A stretch of 64,000 nt of DNA. It comes from Novosphingobium rosa NBRC 15208 (GTDB lineage: Bacteria; Pseudomonadota; Alphaproteobacteria; Sphingomonadales; Sphingomonadaceae). Within the stretch, counting starts at the first letter, position 1. Each line of letters opens with the position of its first letter. The notes beneath the pieces were generated by a model, which worked only from the letters and a program-made list of their open reading frames with translations, was not told the DNA's origin and ran no database searches. Both the position numbers and the translations under genes were made by a program. Positions 1-8,935 of this stretch are shown piece by piece. The stretch lies in assembly GCF_001598555.1 (NCBI RefSeq), contig NZ_BCZE01000015.1:1-64000 (forward strand), given 5' to 3'.

Positions 1-2
1 CG

Positions 3-1955
3 GGTTCGCCTGCCGCGCCTTTGGATGCCCAGGCTGTCCTGGCGCAGCGCTATGGCGGCGATGCGGCATGGTATGCGGGCAACATCCCGCTGTTCGCCAG
101 TTCCGATCCGCAGCTGGACGATGTGTGGTACTACCGCTGGGCGCTGTACCGCGCGCATCAGCGCGACACGGGCGAACAGGGCTATCTCACCACCGAATTC
201 TTCGACGATGTCGGCTGGCAGCGCGAGCCATGGGCCGGGCTGAACGACGCCAGCGGCTTCCATATCGCGGAAGGCCGCTGGCTGCGCCAACGCCGCTTCG
301 CGGGCGATTACATCGGCTATCTCTACGCCCATGGCGGCAATGACCGGCACTTCAGCGAAGCCATCGCGGACGCTGTCTGGGGCCGCTATCTGGCCGACGG
401 CGACCGCGCTGCCGTCACCCGCTATCTGCCCGAGATGCAGCGCATCTACGCCGCATGGGACGACCATTTCGACAAGGCACGCGGCCTCTACTGGATCGAG
501 CCGCTGCTCGATGCCACGGAATATACGGTCACATCGATCAATGCTTCGGGCGGCAAGGACGGGTTTCGCGGCGGGGATGCGTTCCGGCCCTCGATCAACG
601 CCTATATGGTGGCCAATGCGCGGGCGATCAGCCGGATCGCGGCGCTGGCCGGGCAGGGGGAGCAGGCGCGGCTTTATGCCGACAAGGCCGAAACGCTGCG
701 CAAGGCTCTGCTCACCGATCTGTGGAGCCCGGGCCTCACCCATTTTGTGGACCGCTACAAAGACAGCAATGCTTTCGTGAAAGCGTGGGACCAGATCGAC
801 CAGCGCGAACTGGTGGGCTATCTGCCCTGGGCTTACGGCGTGGTGGGCAGCGACAAAGGCTATGACGCGGCATGGCGCCATCTGCTCGATGCCGATCAGC
901 TTGGCGGCCCGCATGGCTTGCGCACCGCCGAGCCCTCCTATCGCTACTACATGCGGCAATATCGCTACGACAAGGACACCGGCCTGCGCGAATGCCAGTG
1001 GAACGGGCCGGTGTGGCCTTTCCAGACGACACAGGCGCTGATGGCGCTGGCCACCATGCTGCATGATCGCGGCGGCGACGCTCCGGTGGCGCGGGCCGAA
1101 TACTGGCGCCTGCTGCGCCAGTATGCCGCGCTCCACCGGCAGGCCGATGGCCGCCTCGATCTGGAAGAGGATTACGATCCCGCCACTGGCGCTCCCATCG
1201 TGGGTCTGGCGCGCAGCCATCACTATTTCCACTCCGGTTTCAACGATCTGGTGGTGACGGGGCTGGTCGGCATCGTGCCTTCAGCGGATGACAGGCTGAT
1301 CCTCGACCCGCTGCTTCCTGCCTCGGGCGAGGGGCCAGGCTGGTTTGCGTTGCAGGATCTGCCCTATCACGGCCATCTGCTGACGGTGACCTATGACCGC
1401 GCCGGGGATCATTTCCATCAAGGCGCGGGGCTGAAAGTCTGGCTCGATGGGCGGCTGGCCGGGCAGCGCGCCACGGCGGGGCGGATGGAGCTGGCCGTGC
1501 CGCGCAAGGCCAACCCCGATCAGCCGCATCCCATCGATCTGGCCGTGCAATTGCTGCGCAACGGCTGGCCGCATGTGGCGGCCTCCAGCGGCGGGGATGC
1601 GGAGAAACTGCACCAACTTGTCGATGGGCGCATCAGCTTTTTCCGCGAGCTGCCCAATGGCTGGGTCTCCGCGCGTGACACCACCAGCGAATGGGTCGGC
1701 CTGAGTTTCGAGAAGCCCATTGAGCCCCGCGCCATGGAACTGGCCCTTGTGTCGGGCGAGGGCCATGCCTTGCCGACATCGGCCACGGTCTGGACCGGCG
1801 GCGAGGGGCATTGGCGCAAGCTGGCGCAACTGCGCCCCGATGGCCGTAACATCTATCGCGTGGCCTTGCCGGGTGAGGCCACCAGCGCTCTGAAGGTCAG
1901 TTTCGGGAAAAAGCCGGGCACCACGCTGATGGTGAGCGAGATCAAGGTCTTCTGA
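3..1955 (+). CDS. MGH1-like (alpha/alpha)6 glycoside hydrolase, 5' truncated
   Basis: The frame is open to the left edge, so the gene is cut; the first in-window start codon (TTG at 21) is probably internal. The visible 644 residues look like the glucosidase/trehalase-type alpha-toroid of GH63-like or MGH1-like hydrolases. They are rich in aromatic residues and contain a GPVWPF-type segment (about residues 330-335 from the TTG) typical of that barrel, followed by HHYFHSGFNDLV and a C-terminal beta-rich region of about 200 residues. The substrate cannot be told from sequence; a plant or microbial oligosaccharide is likely for the family. The stop overlaps the stop of the convergent phosphopantetheinyl transferase gene by 14 bp. 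Family confidence is fair, substrate unknown. Confidence 0.75.
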   Translation, partial: GSPAAPLDAQAVLAQRYGGDAAWYAGNIPLFASSDPQLDDVWYYRWALYRAHQRDTGEQGYLTTEFFDDVGWQREPWAGLNDASGFHIAEGRWLRQRRFAGDYIGYLYAHGGNDRHFSEAIADAVWGRYLADGDRAAVTRYLPEMQRIYAAWDDHFDKARGLYWIEPLLDATEYTVTSINASGGKDGFRGGDAFRPSINAYMVANARAISRIAALAGQGEQARLYADKAETLRKALLTDLWSPGLTHFVDRYKDSNAFVKAWDQIDQRELVGYLPWAYGVVGSDKGYDAAWRHLLDADQLGGPHGLRTAEPSYRYYMRQYRYDKDTGLRECQWNGPVWPFQTTQALMALATMLHDRGGDAPVARAEYWRLLRQYAALHRQADGRLDLEEDYDPATGAPIVGLARSHHYFHSGFNDLVVTGLVGIVPSADDRLILDPLLPASGEGPGWFALQDLPYHGHLLTVTYDRAGDHFHQGAGLKVWLDGRLAGQRATAGRMELAVPRKANPDQPHPIDLAVQLLRNGWPHVAASSGGDAEKLHQLVDGRISFFRELPNGWVSARDTTSEWVGLSFEKPIEPRAMELALVSGEGHALPTSATVWTGGEGHWRKLAQLRPDGRNIYRVALPGEATSALKVSFGKKPGTTLMVSEIKVF

Positions 1956-2589
1956 TCACGGCCACCGCGCAGATCAGCCCATCGCGATGATGCAGATGGC
2001 CGACAGTTTCGCCTGCGAGGGAACGGGCGCGCAGCAGCGGCCCATCCTGCCATGTATGGATATCGCCCCCCTCGATCCTTGAGGCGATGCCCAAAGCCTT
2101 GGCGTGAGCCTCCTTGGCCGTCCAGCGGGCGACCAGTGCTGCATCGGAGGCTCCGGCCAAATCCCGGCGTTCGCCGGCGGTCAAGGCGTCCTCAGGCGGG
2201 GGCAGAGCGTCTTCAGGCTCGATGTCCACGCCCAGCGCCTGTCGCGCCACGCCGATCACGGCATGAGGCCAGCGGCCCGCCACGCTGATGTGCCAGCCCT
2301 GGGGGGCATCCACCAGAGGTTCGCCCGCATCGCCGCGCCGCAGGGTGATGGTATCGGGATGGCACCCTGCCAGGCGCGCCAGCAGCAGCCGGGTCAATTG
2401 CCGCCGCAGCCCGCGCATCGCCGCCTGAGGGCGCCCCGCCAGATCGCGCAGATCGCTTTCCCGCAGCGCCGCGCCGCCTGCCAGCGCGGCGACCGCAGGA
2501 TCGTCCAGCCGCAGCAGCCACATCTGTGGCGCGTCATGAACCGCAGGCAGATCCCCCAGCGCGCCGTGATGCCAGACCTCCGGCATCAT
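1942..2589 (-). CDS. 4'-phosphopantetheinyl transferase, Sfp type
   Basis: This enzyme moves phosphopantetheine from coenzyme A onto the serine of a carrier domain. The Sfp/AcpT signature is present: GVDIE at residues 120-124 gives the Mg-binding Asp and Glu, and WTAKEAHAKALG at 156-167 gives the catalytic WxxKEA box. At 215 aa it has the usual Sfp length. The start codon overlaps the stop of the upstream Pls-like synthetase (ATGA), so the two are translationally coupled. The synthetase's carrier domain is therefore its obvious substrate. Start could be the first or second Met (2589 or 2586). Confidence 0.9.
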   Translation of the reverse strand: MMPEVWHHGALGDLPAVHDAPQMWLLRLDDPAVAALAGGAALRESDLRDLAGRPQAAMRGLRRQLTRLLLARLAGCHPDTITLRRGDAGEPLVDAPQGWHISVAGRWPHAVIGVARQALGVDIEPEDALPPPEDALTAGERRDLAGASDAALVARWTAKEAHAKALGIASRIEGGDIHTWQDGPLLRARSLAGETVGHLHHRDGLICAVAVIRRP

Positions 2590-5500
2590 CCCCCATGCGC
2601 CACCAGCCTGGCGGGCGATCCTTCCCAGCTGGTGCCCGGGGGCAGTGTCTCGCCCTTCATCACCACCGAGAGGTCGCCCAATTGCGCATCCTCGCCGATC
2701 TCCGCATCATACAGAACGATGGCGTAGGAGCCGATGGTGGCGCGGTCATGCACATGCACGCTGCTCACCTTCATCACGCGGTCCTCGAAGAGGTGGGTCT
2801 GCAGCCCCGCGAAATCGTTGAGCGCCACATCGTCGCCGATGTTGACCAGATCGTGTTCGGTCACGTCCGTGGTGTCCATATAGCAGCGCTTGCCGATCTT
2901 GCAGCCCAGCAGGCGCAGATAGGCGGGCAGCCATGGCGTGCCGCGCAGCGGCTCCAGCAGGTTGGAGACGGCGAGGTTCTCATAGGTGGCCGTCACCAGC
3001 TCGGTGCGCCAGACGAAGGTGCTCCACAGCGGCTGGGTGGTGGGCTTGTAGCGCCCCACGATCAGCCATTTGAGCAGCACCACCGAGGCCCCGCAGGCCA
3101 GCGCGAAACCGATGTAGAGGAAGGGGAAGGCGATCAGGATCAGCCGCCCGCCATGGCGCAGATCGTCCAGCGTGCCCACCGCCGAAAGCAGCAGGTCGAA
3201 GAAGGCCAGGAACAGGGTGAGCGAAAGGGTGACGCGCACCGCCTCGATGGCCAGACGCGTCGCCACCAGTTTGGGGCCGGGGTTGAAGCGCGCGCCTTCG
3301 TCGAACAGCGTCGAGGTCTGGCGCACCGGCAGGCTGATGGGCGGCGAGCCGAACCATGTGCCATCGGGCTGGGCGGCCCCGCCATCGCGCGGCGGGGTGG
3401 AGAGCACGCCGATCAGCACGCCATCGCCGATCTGCGCCCCGCTGGGCAGCAGCGCCGAATTGCCGATGAAGCTGCGGCGCCCGATGCGGGTATGCGCCAG
3501 ATCGATGGCGCCGGGCTGCACGCGGGCGGCGCCGAACAGCACGGCGTCGGCGATAAAGCTTTCGGGGCCGATATCGACCAGATCGGGCACGATGGCGGCA
3601 GCGGTGGAAATCTCCGCGCGGCGGCCCACCTTCACGCCCAGCGCGCGATACCAGGGCACCACATAGAGCGTGGCATAGATGGGATGCAGCAGCCGCAGCG
3701 CCAGATCGTTGATCTGCTGCACGAACCAGAAGCGCACATAGAACCAGCTGTGCAGCGAATAGCGCCCGGCATGCACGCGGCCCAGAAACAGCCGCTTGGC
3801 GATCACCGTCAGCACGCACATCAGGATCACATAGGTGACCGCCAGACCGGGCGCGAGCAGCAGATAGGTGTAGCTGTCGGAATTCCAGTCGATCTCGATC
3901 ATGGCGATCAGACCGGGCGCGATCGGCAGAATGGCGACGATCGGCAGGATCAGCGCCGCCAGAGACAGCGCCAGCGCCGTCAGCATGCGGGCCAGCTTGC
4001 CGGCCTTGTCATCGCTCTGCTGCGGCAGGTCTCCGGCGATCTTGTGAGCGGGCGAACCGCTCCAGCGCTCACGCGGGGGGATGGTGGCATTGACTGGCAG
4101 CGAGGAGAGATCGTCCAGCATCGCGCCATCGCCGATCACCCCGCCGCGCCCGACCACCGCCATCGAACCCACGATGGCGCCCTTGCCCAGCGTGGCCGAG
4201 CCCAGGCGCAGCAGGCCCCGCTCCACCGAACTGGTGGCCAGCATCGCCTGATCGCTGATGACGGCATCGTCGCCGATGGTCACCAGATCGGCGACATCGA
4301 TGGGACCGCGCCCGATAAAGGCGCGCTTGCCCACCTTCGCGCCCAGCAGGCGGTAATAGGCGCGGATCATCGGCGTGCCTGCCAGATAGGGCGTGGCGAT
4401 CACCTCGGAAAAGCGCCGCACGAACCACCAGCGGAAGTAATAGGCGCCCCACAGCGGATAGTCGCCCGCCCTGAACCGCCCGATCACCAGCCATTTGATC
4501 AGCACCGAGGCCAGCATGGCCAGGGGCGGAATGGCGATAAAGCTCAGGCCGCTGAGCATCAGCGCCTGCAAGCGGCTCATATCGCCCGAGAAATGGGTAT
4601 AGGCCACATAGGGGAAGAACCATTGCAGCCCCGCCACCGTGTAGATGGGGATCAGCGCGACGGTCTGGGCGATCCAGCACAGCCACCGTTTCCACGCGGC
4701 GATGCGGTGATAGGGTTCGGTCTCGTGATCGTCAGAGATCAGCGTGTCCTTCAGCCTTTCGGCCAGCGTGCGGATCGTGGGCGCGGCGTAGAGGTCCTGA
4801 ATGGAGACGCCCGCCAAGCCTTTCGACTTGCGGATCGCGGAAACCAGACGCGCGGCCTTCAGCGAATGGCCGCCCAGATCCTCGAAGAGATCGTCGGTGA
4901 CGGAGACCTTCTGCGGCGCAAAGGCCTCGGCCCAGATGGCGTGAAGCTGCTCCTCCAGCGGGGTGGCGGGGGCGACGGTGTCGCGGTCCTCGGCCACGGC
5001 CATGGCGGGGCGCACCAGCGCCTTGCGGTCCACCTTGCCCGAGGCGGGCAGGGTGGGAAGCGCATCCAGCACCTGATAGGCGGCGGGCCGCATATAGTTG
5101 GGCAGACGTTCCTTCACCCGCGCCTTGGCGGCATCGAGATCGATCACCGCGCCGCCGCGCGCCACCACGAAGGCGGCGAGGAATTCCGCGCCATCCTCAT
5201 CCTTGAAGAGATGGACGACCGCCTGCGCCACCGCGCGGTCCTCGGCGATCACCGCCTCGATCTCGCCCAGTTCGACGCGGAAGCCGCGGATCTTCACCTG
5301 CGTGTCGATGCGGCCGATGAATTCGATGTCGCCCACCGCATCCAGCCGCACCAGATCGCCCGAGCGGTAGATCAGCGCTGGCTTGCCATCGGGCCCGTCG
5401 AAGGGCGTCATCACGAATTTGTCGGCGGTCAGATCCTCGCGCCCGACATAGCCGGGGCCCACGCCCGGCCCACCGATGACCAGCTCGCCCTCGCTGCCCG

Positions 5501-6659
5501 CAGGCACCGGCCAGAGCTTTTCGTCCACGATCCAGGCGGTGTAGCCGGGCAGCGGCTTGCCGATGGTGACGCGGCGGCCCGGCTGCACCTCGGTCCAGGT
5601 GGCGGTCACCGTGGTTTCGGTGGGGCCATAGGTGTTGAGCATGCGCAGGCCGGGGCGGGCCCAGCGGTCCACCAGCTCGGGCGGGCAGGCCTCGCCGCCC
5701 AGATTGAGCAGGCGCAGGCTGGGCATCGGCGTCTCGACCAGCGAGAGCAAAGAGGGCACCACATGCCAGACGGTGAGGCTTTCCGCCGCCAGCACGCCCG
5801 CCATATCGGGCCCCGCCTTGGCCAGCGCCTCATCGGCGACCAGCAGTTCGGCGCCGACGAAAAAGGCGCTCCACATGGTTTCGACCGACATGTCGAAGGC
5901 CAGGCTGAAGCCGCCGAAGACCTTGTCGTCATGGTCCAGCGCCAGAATGGCGCATTCCGAACGCACCAGATGGCAGGCATTGCGGTGCGAGATCATCACG
6001 CCTTTCGGGCGGCCCGTGGTGCCCGAGGTGTAGATGATATAGGCGAGGTCTTCCGGCGTGGCTCCGGTGTCGGCGCGGGTGATTTCGGTGGCTTCGTGGG
6101 CGGCCAGATCGCCCAGCTGCGTGTCCAGATCCAGCGTGCGCACCGGCATGGCGGCGGCGCGCTCGCTTTCGGTGACGACCAGCACCGCGCCGCTGTCCTG
6201 CGCGATATAGTCGATGCGGTCCTGCGGATAGGTCCAGTCCACCGGCACATAGCAGGCGCCGACCCACAGCGTGCCCAGGATCGCCATATACTGGTCGAGC
6301 CCGCGCGGCAGGCAGATCACCACCCGGTCGCCGCGCTTGATGCCCAGAGCGCGCAGTTCGTGCGCGAAGCGCAGCGCGCGGCGGCGCAGCTCGGCATAGG
6401 ACAGCTGCGTCTTGCGGCTGCTTTCCGGATCGTCGGCCAGCATGCGCACGGCGCTGCGCCAGGCGTGGCGTTCGTGGGCGGCCTCGAAGATCTCGTGGAG
6501 CAGCTCGTCGCGGCTGTAGGGTTCATCCTCGCGCAGGGCGGGGGTGGGGGTGATGGGGGCGAAGACGGTGGGCTCGCGCTCCTCGGGCGAACCATCCGGC
6601 GATCTCGGTGTCTGGCCCCCGGTTTGGCCCCCGGTTCGACCGATGTCAGCATCGAGCAT
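2586..6659 (-). CDS. Pls/PosA-type membrane NRPS (adenylation-carrier-three membrane acyltransferase-like repeats)
   Basis: Single-module synthetase of 1357 aa. The adenylation domain spans about residues 60-560, with core motifs YIIYTSGTTGRPKG (A3), NTYGPTETT (A5), YRSGDLVR (A7), GRIDTQVKIRGFRVELGE (A8) and SGKVDRKAL (A10). A carrier domain follows with DDLFEDLGGHSLKAARL. The C-terminal 680 residues hold three similar units, each a pair of membrane segments followed by a left-handed beta-helix (hexapeptide) fold. This is the architecture of epsilon-poly-L-lysine synthetase (Pls) and related PosA proteins, which condense free amino acids at the membrane without a classical condensation or thioesterase domain. 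Aligning by eye to the GrsA pocket gives D-M-E-H-L-L-T-V at the selectivity positions. The DME opening resembles ornithine-type codes, so a basic amino acid is my inference. Confidence 0.92.
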   Translation of the reverse strand: MLDADIGRTGGQTGGQTPRSPDGSPEEREPTVFAPITPTPALREDEPYSRDELLHEIFEAAHERHAWRSAVRMLADDPESSRKTQLSYAELRRRALRFAHELRALGIKRGDRVVICLPRGLDQYMAILGTLWVGACYVPVDWTYPQDRIDYIAQDSGAVLVVTESERAAAMPVRTLDLDTQLGDLAAHEATEITRADTGATPEDLAYIIYTSGTTGRPKGVMISHRNACHLVRSECAILALDHDDKVFGGFSLAFDMSVETMWSAFFVGAELLVADEALAKAGPDMAGVLAAESLTVWHVVPSLLSLVETPMPSLRLLNLGGEACPPELVDRWARPGLRMLNTYGPTETTVTATWTEVQPGRRVTIGKPLPGYTAWIVDEKLWPVPAGSEGELVIGGPGVGPGYVGREDLTADKFVMTPFDGPDGKPALIYRSGDLVRLDAVGDIEFIGRIDTQVKIRGFRVELGEIEAVIAEDRAVAQAVVHLFKDEDGAEFLAAFVVARGGAVIDLDAAKARVKERLPNYMRPAAYQVLDALPTLPASGKVDRKALVRPAMAVAEDRDTVAPATPLEEQLHAIWAEAFAPQKVSVTDDLFEDLGGHSLKAARLVSAIRKSKGLAGVSIQDLYAAPTIRTLAERLKDTLISDDHETEPYHRIAAWKRWLCWIAQTVALIPIYTVAGLQWFFPYVAYTHFSGDMSRLQALMLSGLSFIAIPPLAMLASVLIKWLVIGRFRAGDYPLWGAYYFRWWFVRRFSEVIATPYLAGTPMIRAYYRLLGAKVGKRAFIGRGPIDVADLVTIGDDAVISDQAMLATSSVERGLLRLGSATLGKGAIVGSMAVVGRGGVIGDGAMLDDLSSLPVNATIPPRERWSGSPAHKIAGDLPQQSDDKAGKLARMLTALALSLAALILPIVAILPIAPGLIAMIEIDWNSDSYTYLLLAPGLAVTYVILMCVLTVIAKRLFLGRVHAGRYSLHSWFYVRFWFVQQINDLALRLLHPIYATLYVVPWYRALGVKVGRRAEISTAAAIVPDLVDIGPESFIADAVLFGAARVQPGAIDLAHTRIGRRSFIGNSALLPSGAQIGDGVLIGVLSTPPRDGGAAQPDGTWFGSPPISLPVRQTSTLFDEGARFNPGPKLVATRLAIEAVRVTLSLTLFLAFFDLLLSAVGTLDDLRHGGRLILIAFPFLYIGFALACGASVVLLKWLIVGRYKPTTQPLWSTFVWRTELVTATYENLAVSNLLEPLRGTPWLPAYLRLLGCKIGKRCYMDTTDVTEHDLVNIGDDVALNDFAGLQTHLFEDRVMKVSSVHVHDRATIGSYAIVLYDAEIGEDAQLGDLSVVMKGETLPPGTSWEGSPARLVAHGG

Positions 6660-6794
6660 CGCAACTATCCTTTTTGCCTTCGCGGCCCATGTCAGGCCCG
6701 CCCCTTATTCTTCACGCCATCTGAACTGCGCCTTATCGCGCCATAGCGGGTTGCCCTGCGTTTGCTAAAGCTTTCACGGACATAGTTTGAAAAA

Positions 6795-7733
6795 TCATGC
6801 AACATGCATTCGGGTTCCCGCGCCGCGCATATGATCGAGGCAGGCGGCCTGAACCGTGTCGCGCAGCCAGCGCTGCGCCGGATCGGCATCGAGCCGGGGA
6901 TGCCACATCAGCGAGACCACCACATCGGGGGTCTCCACCGGCAGCGCGAAGCCGAGCAGATCGTCGGGCCTTGCGGGTTCCTCGGCGGTGCGGATCAGGC
7001 AGGAGGAGGGCACCAGCGCCACCAGATCGGACTGGCGCGCCAGCCGCATCGCATCGGGAAAGCCCGGCACGATGGCGACGATCTTGCGGGAGAGCCCCAG
7101 CGCGGCAAGCGCCTGATCCACCGGCCCGCTCTGCGCGCCCCGGCGCGAGGCCACGACATGCCCGCAGGCGGCATAGCTTTCCGGCGTGATGGGGCCGGTC
7201 AGCAGCGGATGGCCGGGGCGGACGGCGCCGATCACGCGGTCGCGAAAGAGGAAGCGGCTGCGCAGTTCGGGGCCGGACTCGCCCGCCACGCCGATGTCCA
7301 GATCGACGGCCCCCTCACGCAGGGGCCGGGCATCCTTGCTGGGCTTGGGGGTGAAGCACAGGCGCACGTTCGGCGCCGCTTCGCGGATGGCCTTGACCAG
7401 CACCGGCAGAAAACGCGCGAGGAAGCCTTCCCCGGCGCGCAGGGTGAAGGTCTGCTCCAGCGCGGCGATGTCCAGCGCGGCGGCGGGCGGGCTGAGGACG
7501 GCGCGCGCCTCATGGGTGAGATGCCGCACCTTGTCGCGCAGATCCCGCGCATGGGGCGTGGGGACCAGCCCGCGCCCGGCGCGCACCAGCAGCGGATCGC
7601 CGGTGGCGGCGCGCAGGCGGGTGAGGGTGCGGCTCATGGCGGAGGAACTCAGGCCAAGGCGCCGCGCCGCGCCGGTCACGCTGCCTTCGGCCAGCAAAGC
7701 GTCGAGCGCGACAAGCAGGTTCATGTCGATCAT
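6795..7733 (-). CDS. LysR-family transcriptional regulator
   Basis: 312 aa from the Met at 7733 (MIDMNLLVALD), which is the normal LysR N-terminus. The longer open frame reaching 7850 would run across the divergent operator and is rejected. The winged helix-turn-helix covers about residues 5-65 (SVTGAARRLGLSSSAMSRTLTRLR), followed by the two-lobed effector domain. It is transcribed away from the amidohydrolase gene; an ATGCAC-N7-GTGCAT inverted repeat lies between them and is a likely binding site. By the usual LysR arrangement it probably controls the divergent amidohydrolase. Confidence 0.9.
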   Translation of the reverse strand: MIDMNLLVALDALLAEGSVTGAARRLGLSSSAMSRTLTRLRAATGDPLLVRAGRGLVPTPHARDLRDKVRHLTHEARAVLSPPAAALDIAALEQTFTLRAGEGFLARFLPVLVKAIREAAPNVRLCFTPKPSKDARPLREGAVDLDIGVAGESGPELRSRFLFRDRVIGAVRPGHPLLTGPITPESYAACGHVVASRRGAQSGPVDQALAALGLSRKIVAIVPGFPDAMRLARQSDLVALVPSSCLIRTAEEPARPDDLLGFALPVETPDVVVSLMWHPRLDADPAQRWLRDTVQAACLDHMRGAGTRMHVA

Positions 7734-7776
7734 GGGGGCAGGGTACCGCAAAGCTGGCGCGGGGAACAGGCGTTCC

Positions 7777-7795
7777 ATGCACTTGTTATGTGCAT
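7777..7795. promoter_or_regulatory. Candidate LysR operator
   Basis: Perfect 6-bp inverted repeat ATGCAC-TTGTTAT-GTGCAT in the 128-bp gap between the divergent LysR and amidohydrolase genes. Size, spacing and place fit a LysR-type box. Assignment is by position and symmetry only. Confidence 0.5.
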
Positions 7796-7861
7796 CCGCT
7801 GCGTCTGGCGCCTGTGCAGCGCGGGGAGGATAAGGCGGCATTCCCGGCACAGGAGCCCCCC

Positions 7862-8845
7862 ATGCAGTTGATCGGCATCGAAGAACATATCCTCACCCCC
7901 GAGGTCTTGCAGGCCTGGCACGATCTGGGCCTTGAGGCGCAGGACCCCAGCGTGGCCTTCCATGGCGGCCCCATCGCCGGGCGGCTGATGGATCTGGCCC
8001 AGCAGCGTCTGGCGCTGATGGACGAGACCGGCATGGATATGCAGGTTCTCTCGCTCACCACGCCGATGCTGCATGATCTGGGCGCGGAAAGCGTCGATCT
8101 GGCGCGCCGCACCAACGATCTGCTGGCAGAGGCCATCGCGCGCCATCCCGAGCGGTTTCAGGGTTTCGCCACGCTGCCGGTCTCGCAGCCCGATGAAGCA
8201 GCGCTGGAACTGGAGCGATGCGTCAAGGAACTGGGCTTTACCGGCACCATGCTGTGCGGGCGGGTGGGTGAGCACAATCTGGACGCGCCTTTCCTCGCTC
8301 CGATTTTCCAGAGCGCCGCGCGGCTGAAGGCGCCGATCCTGCTCCATCCGCGCATGCCCTCTCCGGCGGTGCGGCAGGCCTATTATTCGGGCTTTCATCC
8401 AGAACTGGATGTCGCCTTCGCCGCCTTTGGCCTGGGCTGGCATTATGACGCGGGCATCCAGTTTCTGCGGCTGGTGCTTTCGGGCACCTTCGACCGCCTG
8501 CCCGATCTGCAGGTCATCCTCGGCCATTGGGGGGAGGTCGTGCTGTTCTATGCCGAGCGTCTGGCCGCGATGGACCGCTTTTCCCGCCTGCGCCGCCCCA
8601 TCGCCGATTATCTGCGCGACAATCTCTATGTCACGGCCAGCGGGATGTTCATGCCGCATTACCTTGAGCGCGCCCTCGCGATTGTCGGCCCCGAGCGGCT
8701 GCTCTTCTCCACCGACTTTCCCTATCAGTACCGTTCCGGCGGCGATGCGCGGCAGTTTCTGGACACATGCGGGCTGGAAGGGGAGGACAAGGCCGCCTTC
8801 GCCCATGGCAATTGGCTGCGCCTCAACCGGTCCCTTACAATCTGA
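7862..8845 (+). CDS. Amidohydrolase of the ACMSD / gamma-resorcylate decarboxylase family
   Basis: 327 aa from the ATG at 7862, just after a GGAG-like site; the longer frame from 7790 would include the operator. Metal-dependent amidohydrolase-2 features: EEH at residues 7-9 replaces the usual HxH start as in several decarboxylases of this family, LLHPRMP holds the next His, GHWGE (about 220) and STDFPY (about 283-288) give the remaining metal and catalytic His/Asp. Members remove CO2 from aromatic or muconate acids, or hydrolyse related rings. The substrate cannot be read here. The only neighbour hinting at control is the divergent LysR gene. Confidence 0.85.
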   Translation: MQLIGIEEHILTPEVLQAWHDLGLEAQDPSVAFHGGPIAGRLMDLAQQRLALMDETGMDMQVLSLTTPMLHDLGAESVDLARRTNDLLAEAIARHPERFQGFATLPVSQPDEAALELERCVKELGFTGTMLCGRVGEHNLDAPFLAPIFQSAARLKAPILLHPRMPSPAVRQAYYSGFHPELDVAFAAFGLGWHYDAGIQFLRLVLSGTFDRLPDLQVILGHWGEVVLFYAERLAAMDRFSRLRRPIADYLRDNLYVTASGMFMPHYLERALAIVGPERLLFSTDFPYQYRSGGDARQFLDTCGLEGEDKAAFAHGNWLRLNRSLTI

Positions 8846-8852
8846 GATTTAT

Positions 8853-8867
8853 TGCGACAGATTTGCA
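8853..8867. promoter_or_regulatory. Fur-like box upstream of the PepSY reductase
   Basis: TGCGACAGATTTGCA is a quasi-palindromic 7-1-7 sequence resembling TGCRAAT-N-ATTYGCA Fur-type boxes (13 of 15 by eye). It ends 68 bp before the reductase ATG. Assignment rests on sequence likeness and on the iron-reduction role expected of the gene. Confidence 0.4.
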
Positions 8868-8935
8868 CTATCAATTTCATGGCGCGGTGGATATGCGCGG
8901 ATCAAGCTCTTCCCCTGATCGAGACCGCCGCCACC

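Noticed and set aside
2526..6746. 1406-aa open frame antisense to the Pls-like synthetase
   Set aside because: It is rich in His, Gln, Gly and Asp with no domain, the typical shadow of a GC3-biased gene; the opposite strand has clear adenylation motifs.
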